Assembly: GCA_033398695.1 (NCBI GenBank) | Contig: CM065802.1 | Coordinates: forward strand, 81,082,096-81,146,095 | DNA from: Orobanche coerulescens | Lineage: Eukaryota > Streptophyta > Magnoliopsida > Lamiales > Orobanchaceae | Length of the DNA: 64,000 nt | Reading direction: 5' to 3' | In this document: one piece after another, positions 32,754 to 45,227 of the stretch | How positions within the stretch are numbered: the stretch's first letter is position 1 | Layout of the letters: every line of letters begins with the position of its first letter | Notes under the pieces: model-generated | The model's input: only the letters and a program-made list of their open reading frames with translations | The model's database searches: none | Told to the model about the DNA's origin: nothing | Program-made: the position numbers and the translations under genes

Positions 32754-33980
32754 TTAGGTTGCGGAAACCTAGGCTGTCGGATCGAGTTTTGTGTTGTCGG
32801 GTCTTGTCTTGTCTTGTCTTGTCAGATTTTGTCTGACTGAGTCGTGTCGCGACGCGTCGTCTTAGGTGTCGGTCGTGATTAGTATCGAGGTGCAGCCATC
32901 ATCTTCGTGCGATCTGTGGATGTAAGTCTCCCTACTTTGTTGCGTCCCGTGTTATACGAGCTTGTGTGATTATATGTTATTATGTGGAGTTTAAATGTGC
33001 CTGGTGAATACGTACTCCATACTTGTTTGATTCTCGTATTGTACTAGAATGAAAAGTGATACCGGTTTATAAATGTGTGTATATATTGTGTGAATCGTTT
33101 TATTGAAGTAATGGCTTGGTGTGATCCCGCAAGGAAAGTTTGTCAATGTGATATTTCAAAGTTTAATTATTTTGAAGAGTCACGTAAATTTTATTTTTAA
33201 ACATCCTTCAAGAAAGGAAAATTTTTGATTTCGCATGATGACCTCGAGACCGGAGTATTTTTTTTTAGAACTTAACTACTTATATTTTATTTTCACCTTG
33301 CCTTGCGCGTTTTCAAAATTTGATTTTAAAAACTCAAATGAGGTCTACCAAAAATTTACTCGAAACGTGGCTCTTGCTTTCGACTTTTTGATTTCATGAT
33401 CGTCGGTTCGGGGGTATGTAGTGATGTCGGCATTATTATTTGGTCAATAATGCTCAAAATTGTGATTAAGTTGGTGGTGTGAACGTTAAGTCGTCCTAAA
33501 TGCACTTGTTGTGAGAGTCCTCATTACTGAGAGGTAGGATTTCAGTTTTAGATGTTAATTATCTTATGACGGTCGCTTGTGTGATACTGTAATTACGTGG
33601 ACAGATGATGTTGAAGTGTGATTGGATTTGATGGTAATGGATCGTATTTTGATATAGTGGTAAATTATATCTGTTGTGTGTGTGTTCGAAAACGCTTTTC
33701 TGAAAATTTTATAAACTTGAACGAGTTGTGGAAAATTAAAATTCATAAAGTTTTGACAAGGTTAATTTCAAACCGAGGTACCAAAAATACTCTCAAAGTT
33801 TTATTTTAAATAATCATGCAAATCCAAAGATTTCCAAATGAAACCATTTAAAAGGATACCTCGTGGATCTTCTTATCAAGTTGCTATTAGTTGTCTTATG
33901 TGATATATCAAGCCAAGTTGACAATTTGGTACATTATTTTGCGATGTTGTACCATTGTATTGAGAGAGTATCCGCTTAAT
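32754..33980 (+). other. Element D internal leader
   Basis: Non-coding. Its first 200 bases match the start of G's internal region (TCTTGTCTTGTC repeats, TCGTGCGATCTGT), so D and G are close relatives. Confidence 0.7.
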
Positions 33981-34101
33981 ATGCCGAGGGGCAAAGGGCG
34001 CGGTCGTGACCACGGTACAGGAAGTCATGGAGATTAGATGCGGGACCAAGAGAAGATTTTCGGGAAGGTTGCTATTCTAGCACTTCGCTCTCGTTGTTTA
34101 G
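33981..34101 (+). pseudogene. Gag start remnant in element D
   Basis: ATGCCGAGGGGC followed by Arg/Gly codons is the same beginning as G's gag (63328). After about 20 codons it runs into unrelated sequence, so nearly all of gag-pol was deleted here. The remaining tract leads straight into the first polypurine unit. Confidence 0.65.
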
Positions 34102-34950
34102 GTTTCGGGGACGAAACCTCTTTTAAAGGTGATATGGTGTAATACCCATATTTTTTGCTTTCGTTTTATTCGACTCTATCGACTCGTTTGCGTTCGTCGA
34201 TATTTTCTGGACTTTTTCTACTCTTCACTTTTGTTGTTTGAACAAGTTGCGGTGTTGTTCTGGGTCAATCCAATTGTCGTTGTGACTTTTTCCGAATTCG
34301 GTTCCGCTCTTGTGAATTTTATATGAATTCATATATTGTCGTTTTCACCGGATCGTATATATTGTCTTAAGTCGAGATGTGAACTATGGGGATGCTATTC
34401 GATTTTCGTTATTCGTTAGGATTCATACATGATTGATCGACTGTCATTGTCTCGATCGTTGCAATTCAATTGTTTGATTGTTCGGTTTCTGTTGATCTTG
34501 TTCCGTGATTGTTGAATGTTCAGACTCCGTCGTAATTCCCTTAAGTTTGGGAAATTAGTCTCATTTACAATCTTCCAACCCTTGGGCGGTGGAATTCCAT
34601 ATCTGTTCAGCGACTGGCTCGCGTTTTGATTGATGCACCGTTGGGTTGGTCAATCATATCGATTTTCGTTCGTTGTGTTTTATGATTGTTCGGATAATTG
34701 ACTTGACCATATTATCAGTTTGATGACGCTTGTCACTTGTTGGTTTTATTATGTCTCTATCGGTGGCGTTGTGTTGGTCGTCGTGGAGCGTGTTTTCACG
34801 CCGTATGTGTTTTTGCATTTCTTGCAGCATTTCGCCGTTGGGCGCGAGTTCTCGTTTTTTGTGTATCTCGTCGAGTTTTCCTGGTGGGGATATTACTTCT
34901 CCCTACTTGTTTTAAGTTTCGGGACGAAACTTCTTTTAAGGAGGGTAGAA
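34102..34950 (+). other. Internal polypurine tract, foreign LTR start, and second polypurine tract (element D)
   Basis: GTTTCGGGGACGAAAC at 34102 is followed by a tract and then TGTAATACCC at 34138, which looks like the 3'-LTR junction of a different element. About 780 non-coding bases later a second hairpin (34916-34930) and polypurine tract (34931-34950) precede D's real 3' LTR. The simplest reading is a mosaic formed by template switching between co-packaged RNAs. Confidence 0.6.
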
Positions 34951-37900
34951 TGTAATATCCGCAATTTCGAATTTCGGTAATTTTCTTTTTTTCGGCGGAA
35001 GTCCGTTTTGACAACTCTCTCATGACCGTTTCGTCATTCCGAGAATGATTAATTCTGCAATTTTTGTCATCCGAGTTCGTTTCGGTATCGTTTTGTTGAG
35101 TTCCGAGCTTTTTAGCGACTTTTCCGCACTTGAGCTCGATTCTTGCGAATCTCGTCCGAAACTGTTGTTTCGAGCTCTTAAGTTCATTTAATGTTATTAT
35201 TCATGTTGCGAGCTTTGGTTCGGTGTTTCGATCACGTATCGTGATTTCCGGGCGTTTTGAGCCATTTTTGTAATTTCCCAAAGTTTGGGGTAATTACTTC
35301 CGTCGTCGAATTCCGACACTTCGGGTGATCGGAATCGGATGTTCTCTTAGTGCTTGGATTCGTCTTTGCGATCACTTCGTAACCGTATCTCCGGTTTTTA
35401 CTCAGGTTCGGGTTTTGGGGTCGTCCGGGCCGTCGGAATGGCCACGGCCGAGTCACGGCCGGAGCAGGGCCTGGCCTGGCCGAGTTACGGCCGTAAGGTG
35501 CCGGTTACGGCCGTAATGTGTGCCAGTTACGGCCGTAAGGCGTGATCGGGTACGGCCGTACGGGCGCTGGGCATCTTCCGGACGAAGGCCGGTTACGGCC
35601 GTAATGTGTGCCAGTTACGGCCGTAAGTGTCCGACAGGTGCTGGGCAGATTTTTGACGAATGCCGGTTACGGCCGTAAGGCTTGCCGAGTACGGCCGTAT
35701 GGGCCGAGTTACGGCCGTAAGGCACTGCCGGTTACGGCCGTAAGTGTCCGGCAGTGACCGGCTATATAAGGCCTGGGCAGCCCGTTTTTACTCATTTCTT
35801 CACTTTTCTCGCGGCTATCGGACGGGTGCGATGGGAAATAGGGTTCTTGGTTGATTCTACTAAATTCCAAGATGTTTTGGAAGATCCTTGTCAATTATAT
35901 CATCATCCAATCCTTGTTCTTCGTCGGATCGAGGTAATTCTTCCGTAGAACCCTAGTTATGTAATTTTGGGGGTTTCTTCGTGATTCTTCGATTTAATCC
36001 GTAGTGGATGAATTATTATGGTATTCTTGTTGTCTTGGCCATGATCTTCGGATTTTGTAACTCATATATCGATATTATCACCCGGGACTTGATTTCCGAT
36101 TTCTTCGAAGGAACCCTCGGATCCTTGTTGTTTTTTCGGTTGATTCGGATTCCGTTTAACGTTATTTATCCGTGGTGATGTTATTTTCGTAGCGATCGTG
36201 AGGTTGTCGAAGTCTTGGTTGTTTTTGGAGGTTCGAAGGCTACCCGACCGTATCCGTTTGTTGTTTCCCGTTGCTCGTGGTATCGAGGCAAGTATCTTGC
36301 CCATACATTTCGTGTTTCGTAGACGTAATAATTGGTAATTGATTATATGTGGAATTTTAATGTTTCAATGAACTTTCAAAAATGATCGGTATATTTTTAT
36401 AAAGGTTTTCCTTCGAAGATAACTCATAGGCTTTATGAATAAATGTGTTTTCTAGTTAAGTATTTCAGTGTTGTGTGATGGAAGATATTGAACATATTAT
36501 AGTGAATTTAGTAGGCCACAATTATTTGCCGAGGATTGTGTATTGAGATGTGTAATTATACGGTGAATATGTGACGTGTGATATTAGCTGTTACTCCTTC
36601 GTAAGGAGGTTGAGACACTTGGTGTTGTTTGGCATTGGTACTTGTTTGTTGTGGTGTGACATAAATTGTGAGTATATGTCAGTTAAAGTGGCCATTCTAG
36701 CGAAGTACCTAGCATTTGTATGCATATTCTAGTATTCGAATTATGGCTTCCCGTGGCGTTGTGGATGATATGTGTATGTTCACCTAGGGACGGTCTGACG
36801 GGACCTCTAGGGATACGTATTGCCGTGAGTGTGCGTATCACTTAACCGTGGTTAACCACCCGGGGATGTCCGACGGGCTCTGCGGGTACGGATGCCGTGA
36901 GTCTCGTACCAACGGTTAACTTTGAAATGTTTTGTAGGAGAATTGTGATTTTTGGCGCATATTTTCGTCTCGATTAGAATGGCACCAAATGGTATCGTAC
37001 TTACCGGAATGGCATCGATAAATGTGTTGTGTGTGATTTGTCCCTTGACTATGATAATTTGGTAAGTACGTGAGTCCTGTGGTTGCTCGTGTATTGTAGC
37101 TCGTGGTGTGTTGAGTTCGACCGTATGGTCGAGCTGCAAAGTTGTGCTCTGTTGTCGCTCGTGAGACCGTTGTCTTGGTAATGTTGGACACGTTGTAGTT
37201 TATGCCGGGTTATTCTTGTGAGTATGTGATGTGAATAAGTTGATTCACGGACCCCTGTGCTTGTGGTTGGAATGTTACGATTGGGTCGTGGACCCCGTAT
37301 TTTGTTATCGGAATCGTATTTTGAAATAAATGATTTTTGGGCTGTGTCCCTAAGTGTTTCGAAAGGCTTGAAAATTCTTAAACTCCAAATGCTTTCAAAA
37401 ACTCCCGAGATCGTAAAATGTCTTGTAAGATGTAAAATGGTTTTATTCCTATCTTTCATAATTCAAACTGTTTTGATCAAGTGAATTATCTCGGGAAGTA
37501 TATTCACGATTTCTATGTTCTTGGAGTATGATATGTATGGCTTGTCTTTGTATTTATACTTGCACTAGCAAAACAGTGGAGTTTTGCTAACCCCCGAGTA
37601 TTCGGGGGGTGGATGTCTATTTTGCGTCCAGGTATTTGCAGGTTGCTGGGGAGCAATTCACAGGATCGTTACGAAGAATGGTGGAAGACGACGATACTAA
37701 TCATATGAAGACCGGTGTTGAGTATTTCGGCGATGTCTTGTTGTTTGTCCTTCCATTGTGTCTATTATTCCCATTTTGCGGGATTGTTAATTTATGTTAA
37801 CCCCTGCGTGGGTATGAGCTACGACAAAGATTAATGTATGGAAGATGTGTATGTTGTGGTAAAAGACCAAATCGGTCTAATGGTTCGTTATTTAGCCATA

Positions 37901-38004
37901 TCGGCATGTATAGTGTTAATGTGTTTTCTGTATTTATCCTGGTAGATCCTCACGGAGAGGGTCTGCGGCGCTGTAATATTCCCGAATGGTTTGGGGGTGT
38001 TACA
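34951..38004 (+). repeat. Element D 3' LTR (about 3.05 kb)
   Basis: Near-identical to 29672-32736, with a cluster of small indels around 36740-37140. Followed by the TTATT duplication at 38005. Confidence 0.92.
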
Positions 38005-39340
38005 TTATTAGCGCGCTCTAAGGATGTATGATAGCGTGCGCTAATCAGCTATTGTGCATAAACTTTATATAAGGGACATCACTCCATTTCTTCTCATTTC
38101 CTTCGAGTAACCTTCGTACTTGACGGTCCAGAGAGCATTTTATCCTCCTTAAACACACTTAAAACACATCTACTTGATCATTGGAGATTGGATATTACTT
38201 GTGATTGATCATTGAAGTGGAGTAACACCTTGGAGTGGCATACAACCAACCGGAGTTAGATTCTACCCGTTTGGTTCAGTGATTTCATCATATTAAGGTA
38301 TGTTAATTCTATCTCCAGCTTTAGATTCGGATTCTAAAGAATAAGATGATCATACTAGCAAGATATTGAGTTCCTTGGGTGAATTATTCAACAAACATCA
38401 CGTTTAGAAGATTGGAGTGTTTATGCTTATGATATTGTCGTTGGAACCTCGTAGTTGGAATCTTAGTACGTCAAATTATGAGAGGAACATTCTGAAGTTG
38501 ATTATCCGTATGATTTATGTTGTTATATTGATCATGAACTTGGAGGTGATATCACTTTTGGTTATAAGGACTTAAGAAAGAATCATCTTAGATTGCATCC
38601 TTTCTTATAAGCTGAAATTGTTAGCTTATCTCCATGGTTTAATCGGGATGTAATGATGATATTGAAATCTAGTGCGTCGACCTTAAGAACACCAAACTTC
38701 GCATGATAATTGTAATCAAGATGGATTACGGTGTTGTAATGATTATACATATCCCTGTATCTCAAAGTTGTTATCCGTAAGATCATTCACAAACCGTATG
38801 AGCATGATATGCATGGAGATGACATGTATTAACACTGAAGATTTCATGAGTTTCATCACCATTAGATCAAGTCTGCTGCCCAGTAGTGTACCGTCCTACA
38901 CGTTTAACGCACGATAAGTTATGTAGATTAACATGCGCTATCGGGCATGAGTTAACGTACGCTACGTTTGGTACGTAACGTACGTTAGGTCATCAGGCGA
39001 GTCAGTCGGCTGATCAGTGAAGTACTGACCGTACATAGTTAGCGTACGATAGGCTTCGTTGTTTGCGTGCGCTAATGAGCAGACTTAACGCACGCTACGT
39101 AGAATACCTAGCGTACGCTAAGCAATTCAGGCAGATTGCGTTTTATGAACTTTCGGCCGTAAATTGGATTGTTAGACATTCGTACGATGTGAGATAAATT
39201 CTATATTATTTCGTTTGTTAAGGTTCAAGCTTGTTACGTGATTGATCGAAGGGGCAACCTTCGAGTGTTTCGTTTTCGTGGAAGTATTGTTCTTGTCTTC
39301 AAATCGAGGCAAGTACCTTATTTTTTTTACGTATTGACGT
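38005..39340 (+). repeat. Element C 3' LTR, right part, cut by G
   Basis: Begins with the D duplication TTATT, continues at the level of 13722, passes the uninterrupted E site (about 38866), and repeats the second palindrome array (from 38905). It stops at GTATTGACGT where G begins; C's 5' LTR continues past this point at 23822. Confidence 0.9.
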
Positions 39341-40471
39341 TGTAATATCCGCAATTTCAATTTCTGGTAATATTTTATTTTTTGGCGGAAGTCCATCTTA
39401 GCGACTCTATTGTAACCGTCTCGTCATTCCGAGAATTATTAATTCTGCACTTTTTGTCATCCGAGTTTGTTTCAGTGTCGTTTTGTTGAGTTCCGTGTCC
39501 TTAATCGACTTTTTCACGTGTGAGATCGACTTTGTAAAGTCACCATTAATTCTTGGAAACTCCAAAAATTCTGAATCTTTGTACTATCATAGATCATCAA
39601 GTTAGATTTCCAATGGCTCAAACGGTGAGTTAATCGGAGTCTGGACGAAGGAGTTATGGTCGAAATAGCTAAGACTGCACCGTGTGCCTTTTTATGTTGG
39701 AGCGGGCTGTACTGCGGGCCGCGGCGCAAAGCTGATTTCTGAGCCCATACTGGCCGGTAGCGCATGCTAGTCCAGAAGGATAGCGCACGCTAGGCCGTGC
39801 CAGTATAAATATGACTGAGCAGTCATATTTCCACTCATTTTTGATTTGTTTTCTTTTCTGTCCGCGACTGGACGTTCGGAGAAGGCGAAGGCATGTTGTT
39901 AAAAAACGAATCTACGAAGTCCTAGAGCTTATATCATTGATGAATCATCCTATAACATCCTTTGATCGAGCGAATCAGGTCAGATTTTCTAGAAATCCTA
40001 GTTTTGGGGAATTTGGGTAATTTGTTTGATTTCGTCCGTTTAATCCGATTTAACTTAGTATTGTGATGGTTTGATGATTATTTAGATGTATTATATCATC
40101 TCCCTTGTTATTCCATGGTCGGATCATATAGATTCCTCGTTTTGGTTGTGTTCTTAATCGACACCTTGAAGGTGTCCGGTAGAATGTCATAGAGGGGTTT
40201 TCGGGCATTCTACGATTATTCTTCTTCGTATGATCGTTGATTTATTAATTGTTTGATGTTCGGGTCGAGTTTCTTGCAAGGAACCCATGTTGAACCTTTC
40301 CGTTTGTCGTCGTCTTCCTTTTCGTTTGCATCGAGCGTTTCAAAGCTTCCCGGTTGAGCCGTGTTCGTCGGAATACTTGCGTGCTGATTTTGAGGCAAGT
40401 ATCTTGTCCATACGTTTCATGTTTCATAGGCATAATTATCGATAAATGATTTTATGCAAAATTCAATGTTT
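39341..40471 (+). repeat. Element G 5' LTR, part 1
   Basis: Starts TGTAATATCCGC and shares GGCGGAAGTCC and TCATTCCGAGAAT boxes with D. Includes the promoter unit at 39758 and a donor-like TGAG|GCAAGT (GC at 40395). Joined to truncated copia DNA at 40472. Confidence 0.85.
39758..39811 (+). promoter_or_regulatory. Palindrome pair and TATA box, element G
   Basis: TAGCGCATGCTA (39758), TAGCGCACGCTA (39781) and TATAAATA (39804) start exactly 23 bp apart, placing the TATA box in the palindrome register, as in element A. Confidence 0.7.
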
Positions 40472-41632
40472 AATAAATTTTACAACTACCATTTCCAATG
40501 AAGAAACAAAATCCTTTCCGGTCCAAGACTGGAATGGATACAATATTTTTATGCCCCTTGGGCAAAACAAGTACTTCATCTAATGTCAAAATAAAACCAG
40601 ATTCTAAACCCAGTAGGATTGATCCAATATCGGTTGCCTCGACACTTTGTCCGCTTCCGACAGTGATCATTATTTCCCAGTTTCAAGTTTTCTACTTCGT
40701 TCCAGATCCTGATTCATAGTACAAATGTGAGAAGTGGCACCTGAATCCAGAATCAATGAAGCAGAATATACAGTAGCGGAATAATTTGTTTCAAAAACAA
40801 AAATTTCCGTACCTGATGCGCCATTAATCTTAGGACAAGTCCTTCGCCAGTGACCCAGCTCACCGCATTCAAGGCATTTGTCCGTAGGTTTTGGACCGTC
40901 TACCTTTTGAACCTTTTGGGCCTTGCCCTTTCCTTTCTGTACCCCTTTCTTAGGTTTGTACTGCTCGTAGGTCTTTTTCTTCTTGTTCTTGGACCTCCGA
41001 GGCCCAGAAGAATTCACAAGAGCAACCTCTCTCGTTTAGTCTTCATGTTAGACTGCGCCGTCACCAGTTTATTCATTAGCCCAGCTAATGTGCATGTAAT
41101 TTCGTTACAGTTGAAATTTATTACAAACTGCATGAAAGAGTCAGGGAGAGATTGAAGGATGAGATCAATTTCAAGGGATAAATCCATATTAAAGTTGAGC
41201 ACCTCGAGCCTCTCAATCATAGAGATCATCTTGAGGATGTGGTCTCCCACTTTCTCTCCTTCTTTCATCCTAGCACTGAACAACTGCTTTGATATCTCAT
41301 ATCTAGCATCTCATGCTCTCCATAAAGTTCAGTCAAGTGTGCGAGAATCTGCCTAGCAGAAGTTATTTTCTCGTGCGCTCTCTGCAGCTCATTTGTCATT
41401 GAGCCCATCATAAAGCCACGGACTAGCACGTCATCCTTGACCCATTTTTCATAGACGTCAATATCTTCCTGATTACCCCTGGTTCGGATTGGAGTCGGTG
41501 GAATGTACGCCTCCAAGACGTATCCCAGAAACTCCATACTGAGTTCAATCATCAGATTCTGCAACCAGTCAACAAAATTGGTCCAGTTAGGAAATTCTTT
41601 TCAAGTTGTATTGCAAGTGGGTTTTTAGCCAT
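40472..41632 (-). pseudogene. Copia gag-protease, truncated left copy
   Basis: Runs on the minus strand from the ATG at 41632. The Gag capsid (UBN2-type) region contains VLEAYIPPTP, then frameshifts near 41270 and 41030. A CCHC knuckle CLECGELGHWRRTC and a protease with LDSGATSHIC follow. The copy breaks off within the pre-integrase segment (FIGNGSCKIY) at 40472, where G LTR sequence begins. Almost identical to 47477-48640 of the right copy. Confidence 0.88.
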
Positions 41633-43350
41633 TTTTAGAGAGATTCAGTTTCATTTTCTGCAAAGATTTAGACAAAATTCAATTAGTGACTTGTTTAATT
41701 ATGATCCGAGTAAAGAATTTAAGGGCTTTCTTTATTCATAACTCGGCTCTCACTATTTTAGCGGCATTTACATACTCCCATGTTAAATCTGGAAGTCTTG
41801 GGTGAGTTCATAGTGGTGATCGATTTCTTTATAAAGTTTAATAGAGGGCAACCCATACGGTTTCTATTCTATTATTCTTTATAAAGTGGTGTCTAATACC
41901 AACCCATCTAATGGATGATTCGATCTTCTTTTACCCCTAGTTCACTTGCCCTCAACCCATTCGGTTTCTATGGCTCGCTGAACTATCTAAGTTTAAACCG
42001 TCAACTCCTATTAGTCTGACAATTGAATCTTACCCGGCAACCCAAACGGTTTATAGGGGTTTGATTTGTCACAACCAAAGGCATCTAATGCACTCTAGGA
42101 ATTTATCAACTTTCCCCAAAAATATTACCCCGACATACTCGGAAGAATAATATTCCGGTTTAGATTTCAATTTTCCATGAGTTTGACGGAGGGTAGGAAA
42201 CCTCGTAACCTTTATAACTTAGTGTGTTTGTAGTCGGGAGAATTTCGCGATTAATGTTACACTTTGCACAATAATTCATTTATACGCGCGTTTGTTGGTT
42301 TGTCAATCATTCAAAATGAAAAACAGAACACAGTAACCTAGTTACTACCAACATATAGCTCATGGACCTAATTCCTAAGAAATCTTGGGCCAAGCGAATG
42401 ACCCAATAAATAAAAACACAGTCTTCGAATCTTCGTCTTCTCGGTCGGTTGTCTTCGGTCTTCGTCATACCCAAAATAATAATTATATCATTGAAAAATT
42501 GCATCCTATACAAATTTTTCTAGTAAATATAAATAGGCTTAAAACGGCCTTTACAACCCAATCGAATCGAACAAATCAAAAACTAAGTCCACGAGCTATA
42601 TCACCATCACATAAGGATTCCATACAACATGTAATGGCAACGAAATTAAACAATTAATTTTAATATAAATTAATCTAATTAATCTATAAATTAATCTATT
42701 CAATTTCTACTATATTAATCCAATTAATATAAAGTGGCATTAAATTAAATAATCAATTAATATATTAATCCAATCAATATAAAATTAATCTATTAAATTT
42801 TAATGGTATTAATCCAATTAATACTAATAATCGTCATTTAAATTCATTCGAAGTAATCCGGCCAAAATAATATTTTCGTTTAATTTATTTCCCTTAACTA
42901 AAAAAAATATTCCAAATATTAATTTAGTCAAATTAAAATCCAATTTAAATTTTGGGAAATAATTACAACAAAATATAAACTTAAAACGGAGTCCCAGACA
43001 ATCCGGTTTTAGGCCCAGCCCACGGCCCGATTTAAAATCCGCCAAAAACCCGAGGGTGCTGGCCGAGCCATGCTCGGCTGGCCGAGTCCCGATCGGAGCA
43101 TCGGCCGCCTCTCAAAGCGCGCCGAGACATGGCCGAGGATGGCCGAGCATGCTCGGCAGCCTGGGCAAAGGCCAAAGGCCGCCAGCAACACTCACGGCAC
43201 CCGTTTCATCGCTTTTACGGCTGCTTCCAAAACGTGATGCTACAACGAACAATTTAAAATCTACGATTATTCTAAACATGATTCTAAATCATAATCATCA
43301 TCCGAAAGCATTCAAAATGCACAAATAATCGTATATACGGAAACATTGAC
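41633..43350 (-). other. Copia 5' leader, left copy
   Basis: Non-coding leader between primer site and gag. Contains several ACCCATACGGTTTCTA-like words (41840-42060), a very AT-rich tract with repeated TTAATCCAATTAAT-like words (42650-42840), and a GC-rich block (43020-43200) with the perfect 16-bp palindrome GCCGAGCATGCTCGGC at 43142-43157. Confidence 0.75.
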
Positions 43351-43366
43351 CTCGCTCCGATACCAC
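43351..43366 (-). other. Primer binding site of left copia copy
   Basis: On the minus strand GTGGTATCGGAGCGAG follows the LTR end directly; it pairs with initiator tRNA-Met. Confidence 0.85.
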
Positions 43367-45211
43367 TGTTGGGATTCCGAAAACAAAACGAAATACGCAG
43401 CGGAAAATAAAAACGAATCCCAAACAGGATCGATCAAGTAACGTATATACGAAAATATAAATACGAAGATAAAGATCATACCCTTGAAGTCTTTGAAATA
43501 ATTCTTCGTAAAATTGATGATGATCACGAACCCCGTCCCGAACACGAAATCCCTTCGTTCCAAGCACCGAAATATACGAAGCCTCTACTTCACATGCGTC
43601 AGAAGTTGCCCGAAAAAATTCGATAGTAATCCGTTCTCCAAGAACACGGCTAGGAATTACTATAGGAATTTATATCTCTCTTTTATTTCTTATTTTTTCT
43701 CAACTCAAAGTGAAAGAAAATAAGATGGATAAAATTCTCCCTCCACTCTCAAACTCACGGCAGTGGTCTTCATCTCTAAAGTGAAGGAGTGTTTTTTTTT
43801 TTAAGTTGAGAGTTAGACTTGTCATTTATTAATCACAAAATGATAACAATAATGTGATATATTATATCACCAATTATCACCTTAATCATGACATGATAAC
43901 ATGCATGATGTTATTAAAAAATATCAAGATATGTGTAAAGGAGGGAGGGGGCGGCCCATAGGAAGTTTCCTAGAAAACGAGCCAAGCCACTCGGCTTGTA
44001 TACCGGGCGATCGTCAAACGACTCCGTTAAATACACTACGTTTATTTACCAATGTATTTATATAAATTAATTAATCTAATTAATTAATTATATCAAATAC
44101 AAATATATTTCTCTAAGAAATATAATTTATGAATTAAATTAATTACCCGGTAACTTAATTTTAATTCATAAGACCGCTATTTATGATTTATCCAATAAAT
44201 CATAATTAGATATCCAATATCTAATATAATTAGAGAGATAATAAATTCACATTTATCGGTCAACGCTCCTGATGCGCGACTCCGTAGGTCCGTCTCAAAT
44301 GCATTGGGAGGAACCAATGAGTGCGGGCAAGACTTAGCCACTTAGCGAGCCGCATCAGTAAACCCCCGACTGAGAACGAATGAAGGGATCATTCCAGAAC
44401 CATTATGTCGTGAATACTATATACGTATAGACCCTTCATCAGATGTCCCAGTCAAGTCTTCGGGTCACGATAAAGTCAAACCCTACTGTTGACTAAACGC
44501 TATACATGTGTTAATGCAAATCAAGACCGACTGATTAATAGTGTATCTAATACGACTATATCAGAATGCTTTGGCCAAAGACTTATGATCTTATTTGCCA
44601 TTAACCGTATAGGACATTCGCCTGCTCAATAACAGGAGATAGAATCCTTTCTTGGCATACAGTAAAGACTGCTACCTGCCCGTATAGTCCGCACTTCGAG
44701 GTCGACTCAGCAATTAAGCAAATGACTCTAACTACTCTAATACTGAACCCTCAAGTCAAAGGTCCACGTATACTATCACAACCTTTCAATTCGTCATCGA
44801 CTCTCCGAGAGTGAATACCGTGTGACTGAATCGAGTATGAGTCGTGTTCGAGTATACTGGCCCCACCAATATACTTATAACTATGCTATCAAGACATGCA
44901 CACGTCCTAGCATCAGTTATACAAGTCGTATTAAAACTTAATGCCCATTTTAAGTTTATTGACTTGCGAACAATTTATGTAAATAAACTTTAAACACTTC
45001 CAGTGCATTTTCTCTTATCCCAGAACGAGAATCGAATGTTCGATTTATTGACATGGACTTCACTTCAATATTTACCAAGTCAAGAATGCAGTTGAAATAC
45101 AATAAACAGTGAATGAATCGTATTGCCTTTTTATTAATTATTCCATAATTACAAGTACAATGCCCTTACTCTCTCATCCCCTGAGTGGCATTCGAGGGCA
45201 TATTCCTAACA
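43367..45211 (-). repeat. Copia LTR shared by both copies (about 1.85 kb)
   Basis: Minus-strand ends TGTTAGGAATATG (at 45211) and TCCCAACA (at 43367). Near-identical to 50288-52158; the right LTR has 33 extra bases near 51660 plus small indels. Confidence 0.9.
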
Positions 45212-45227
45212 ATCTCCCACTTGCTCT
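45212..45227 (-). other. Copia polypurine tract
   Basis: Minus-strand AGAGCAAGTGGGAGAT directly before the LTR, a standard plant copia junction. Confidence 0.88.

Larger units (their letters stand above)
29672..38004 (+). mobile_element. Element D: non-autonomous gypsy-type element with two polypurine tracts
   Basis: LTRs at 29672-32736 and 34951-38004, primer site at 32742, a 2.2-kb internal region with only the first codons of gag, and flanking TTATT duplications (29667-29671, 38005-38009). C's 5' LTR shows the empty site at about 13717-13726. Internally it has two hairpin-plus-polypurine units (34102 and 34916). Confidence 0.93.
13380..39340 (+). mobile_element. Element C: Tekay/Del-like chromovirus (Ty3/gypsy) with degraded gag-pol, hosting D and E
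   Basis: 5' LTR at 13380-14586 plus 23344-24524; primer site at 24530; gag-pol pseudogenes 24715-29293; polypurine tract; 3' LTR at 29329-29671 plus 38005-39340, cut by element G. The two LTR copies serve as empty-site references for each other: the 5' copy is intact across the D site, the 3' copy across the E site. Its right end lies beyond the window because G's 3' half does. It is the only gypsy copy here with RT and integrase and a candidate helper ancestor for the non-autonomous relatives. Confidence 0.88.

Noticed and set aside
29329..39340. Integrated plant pararetrovirus (caulimovirid)
   Set aside because: LTRs, polypurine tracts, integrase and target duplications identify LTR retrotransposons; no movement or coat protein motifs are seen.
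42650..42840. AT-rich TTAATCCAATTAAT-like repeats as a replication origin or matrix attachment region
   Set aside because: Part of the copia leader, duplicated at 49670-49840; base composition alone is not evidence.
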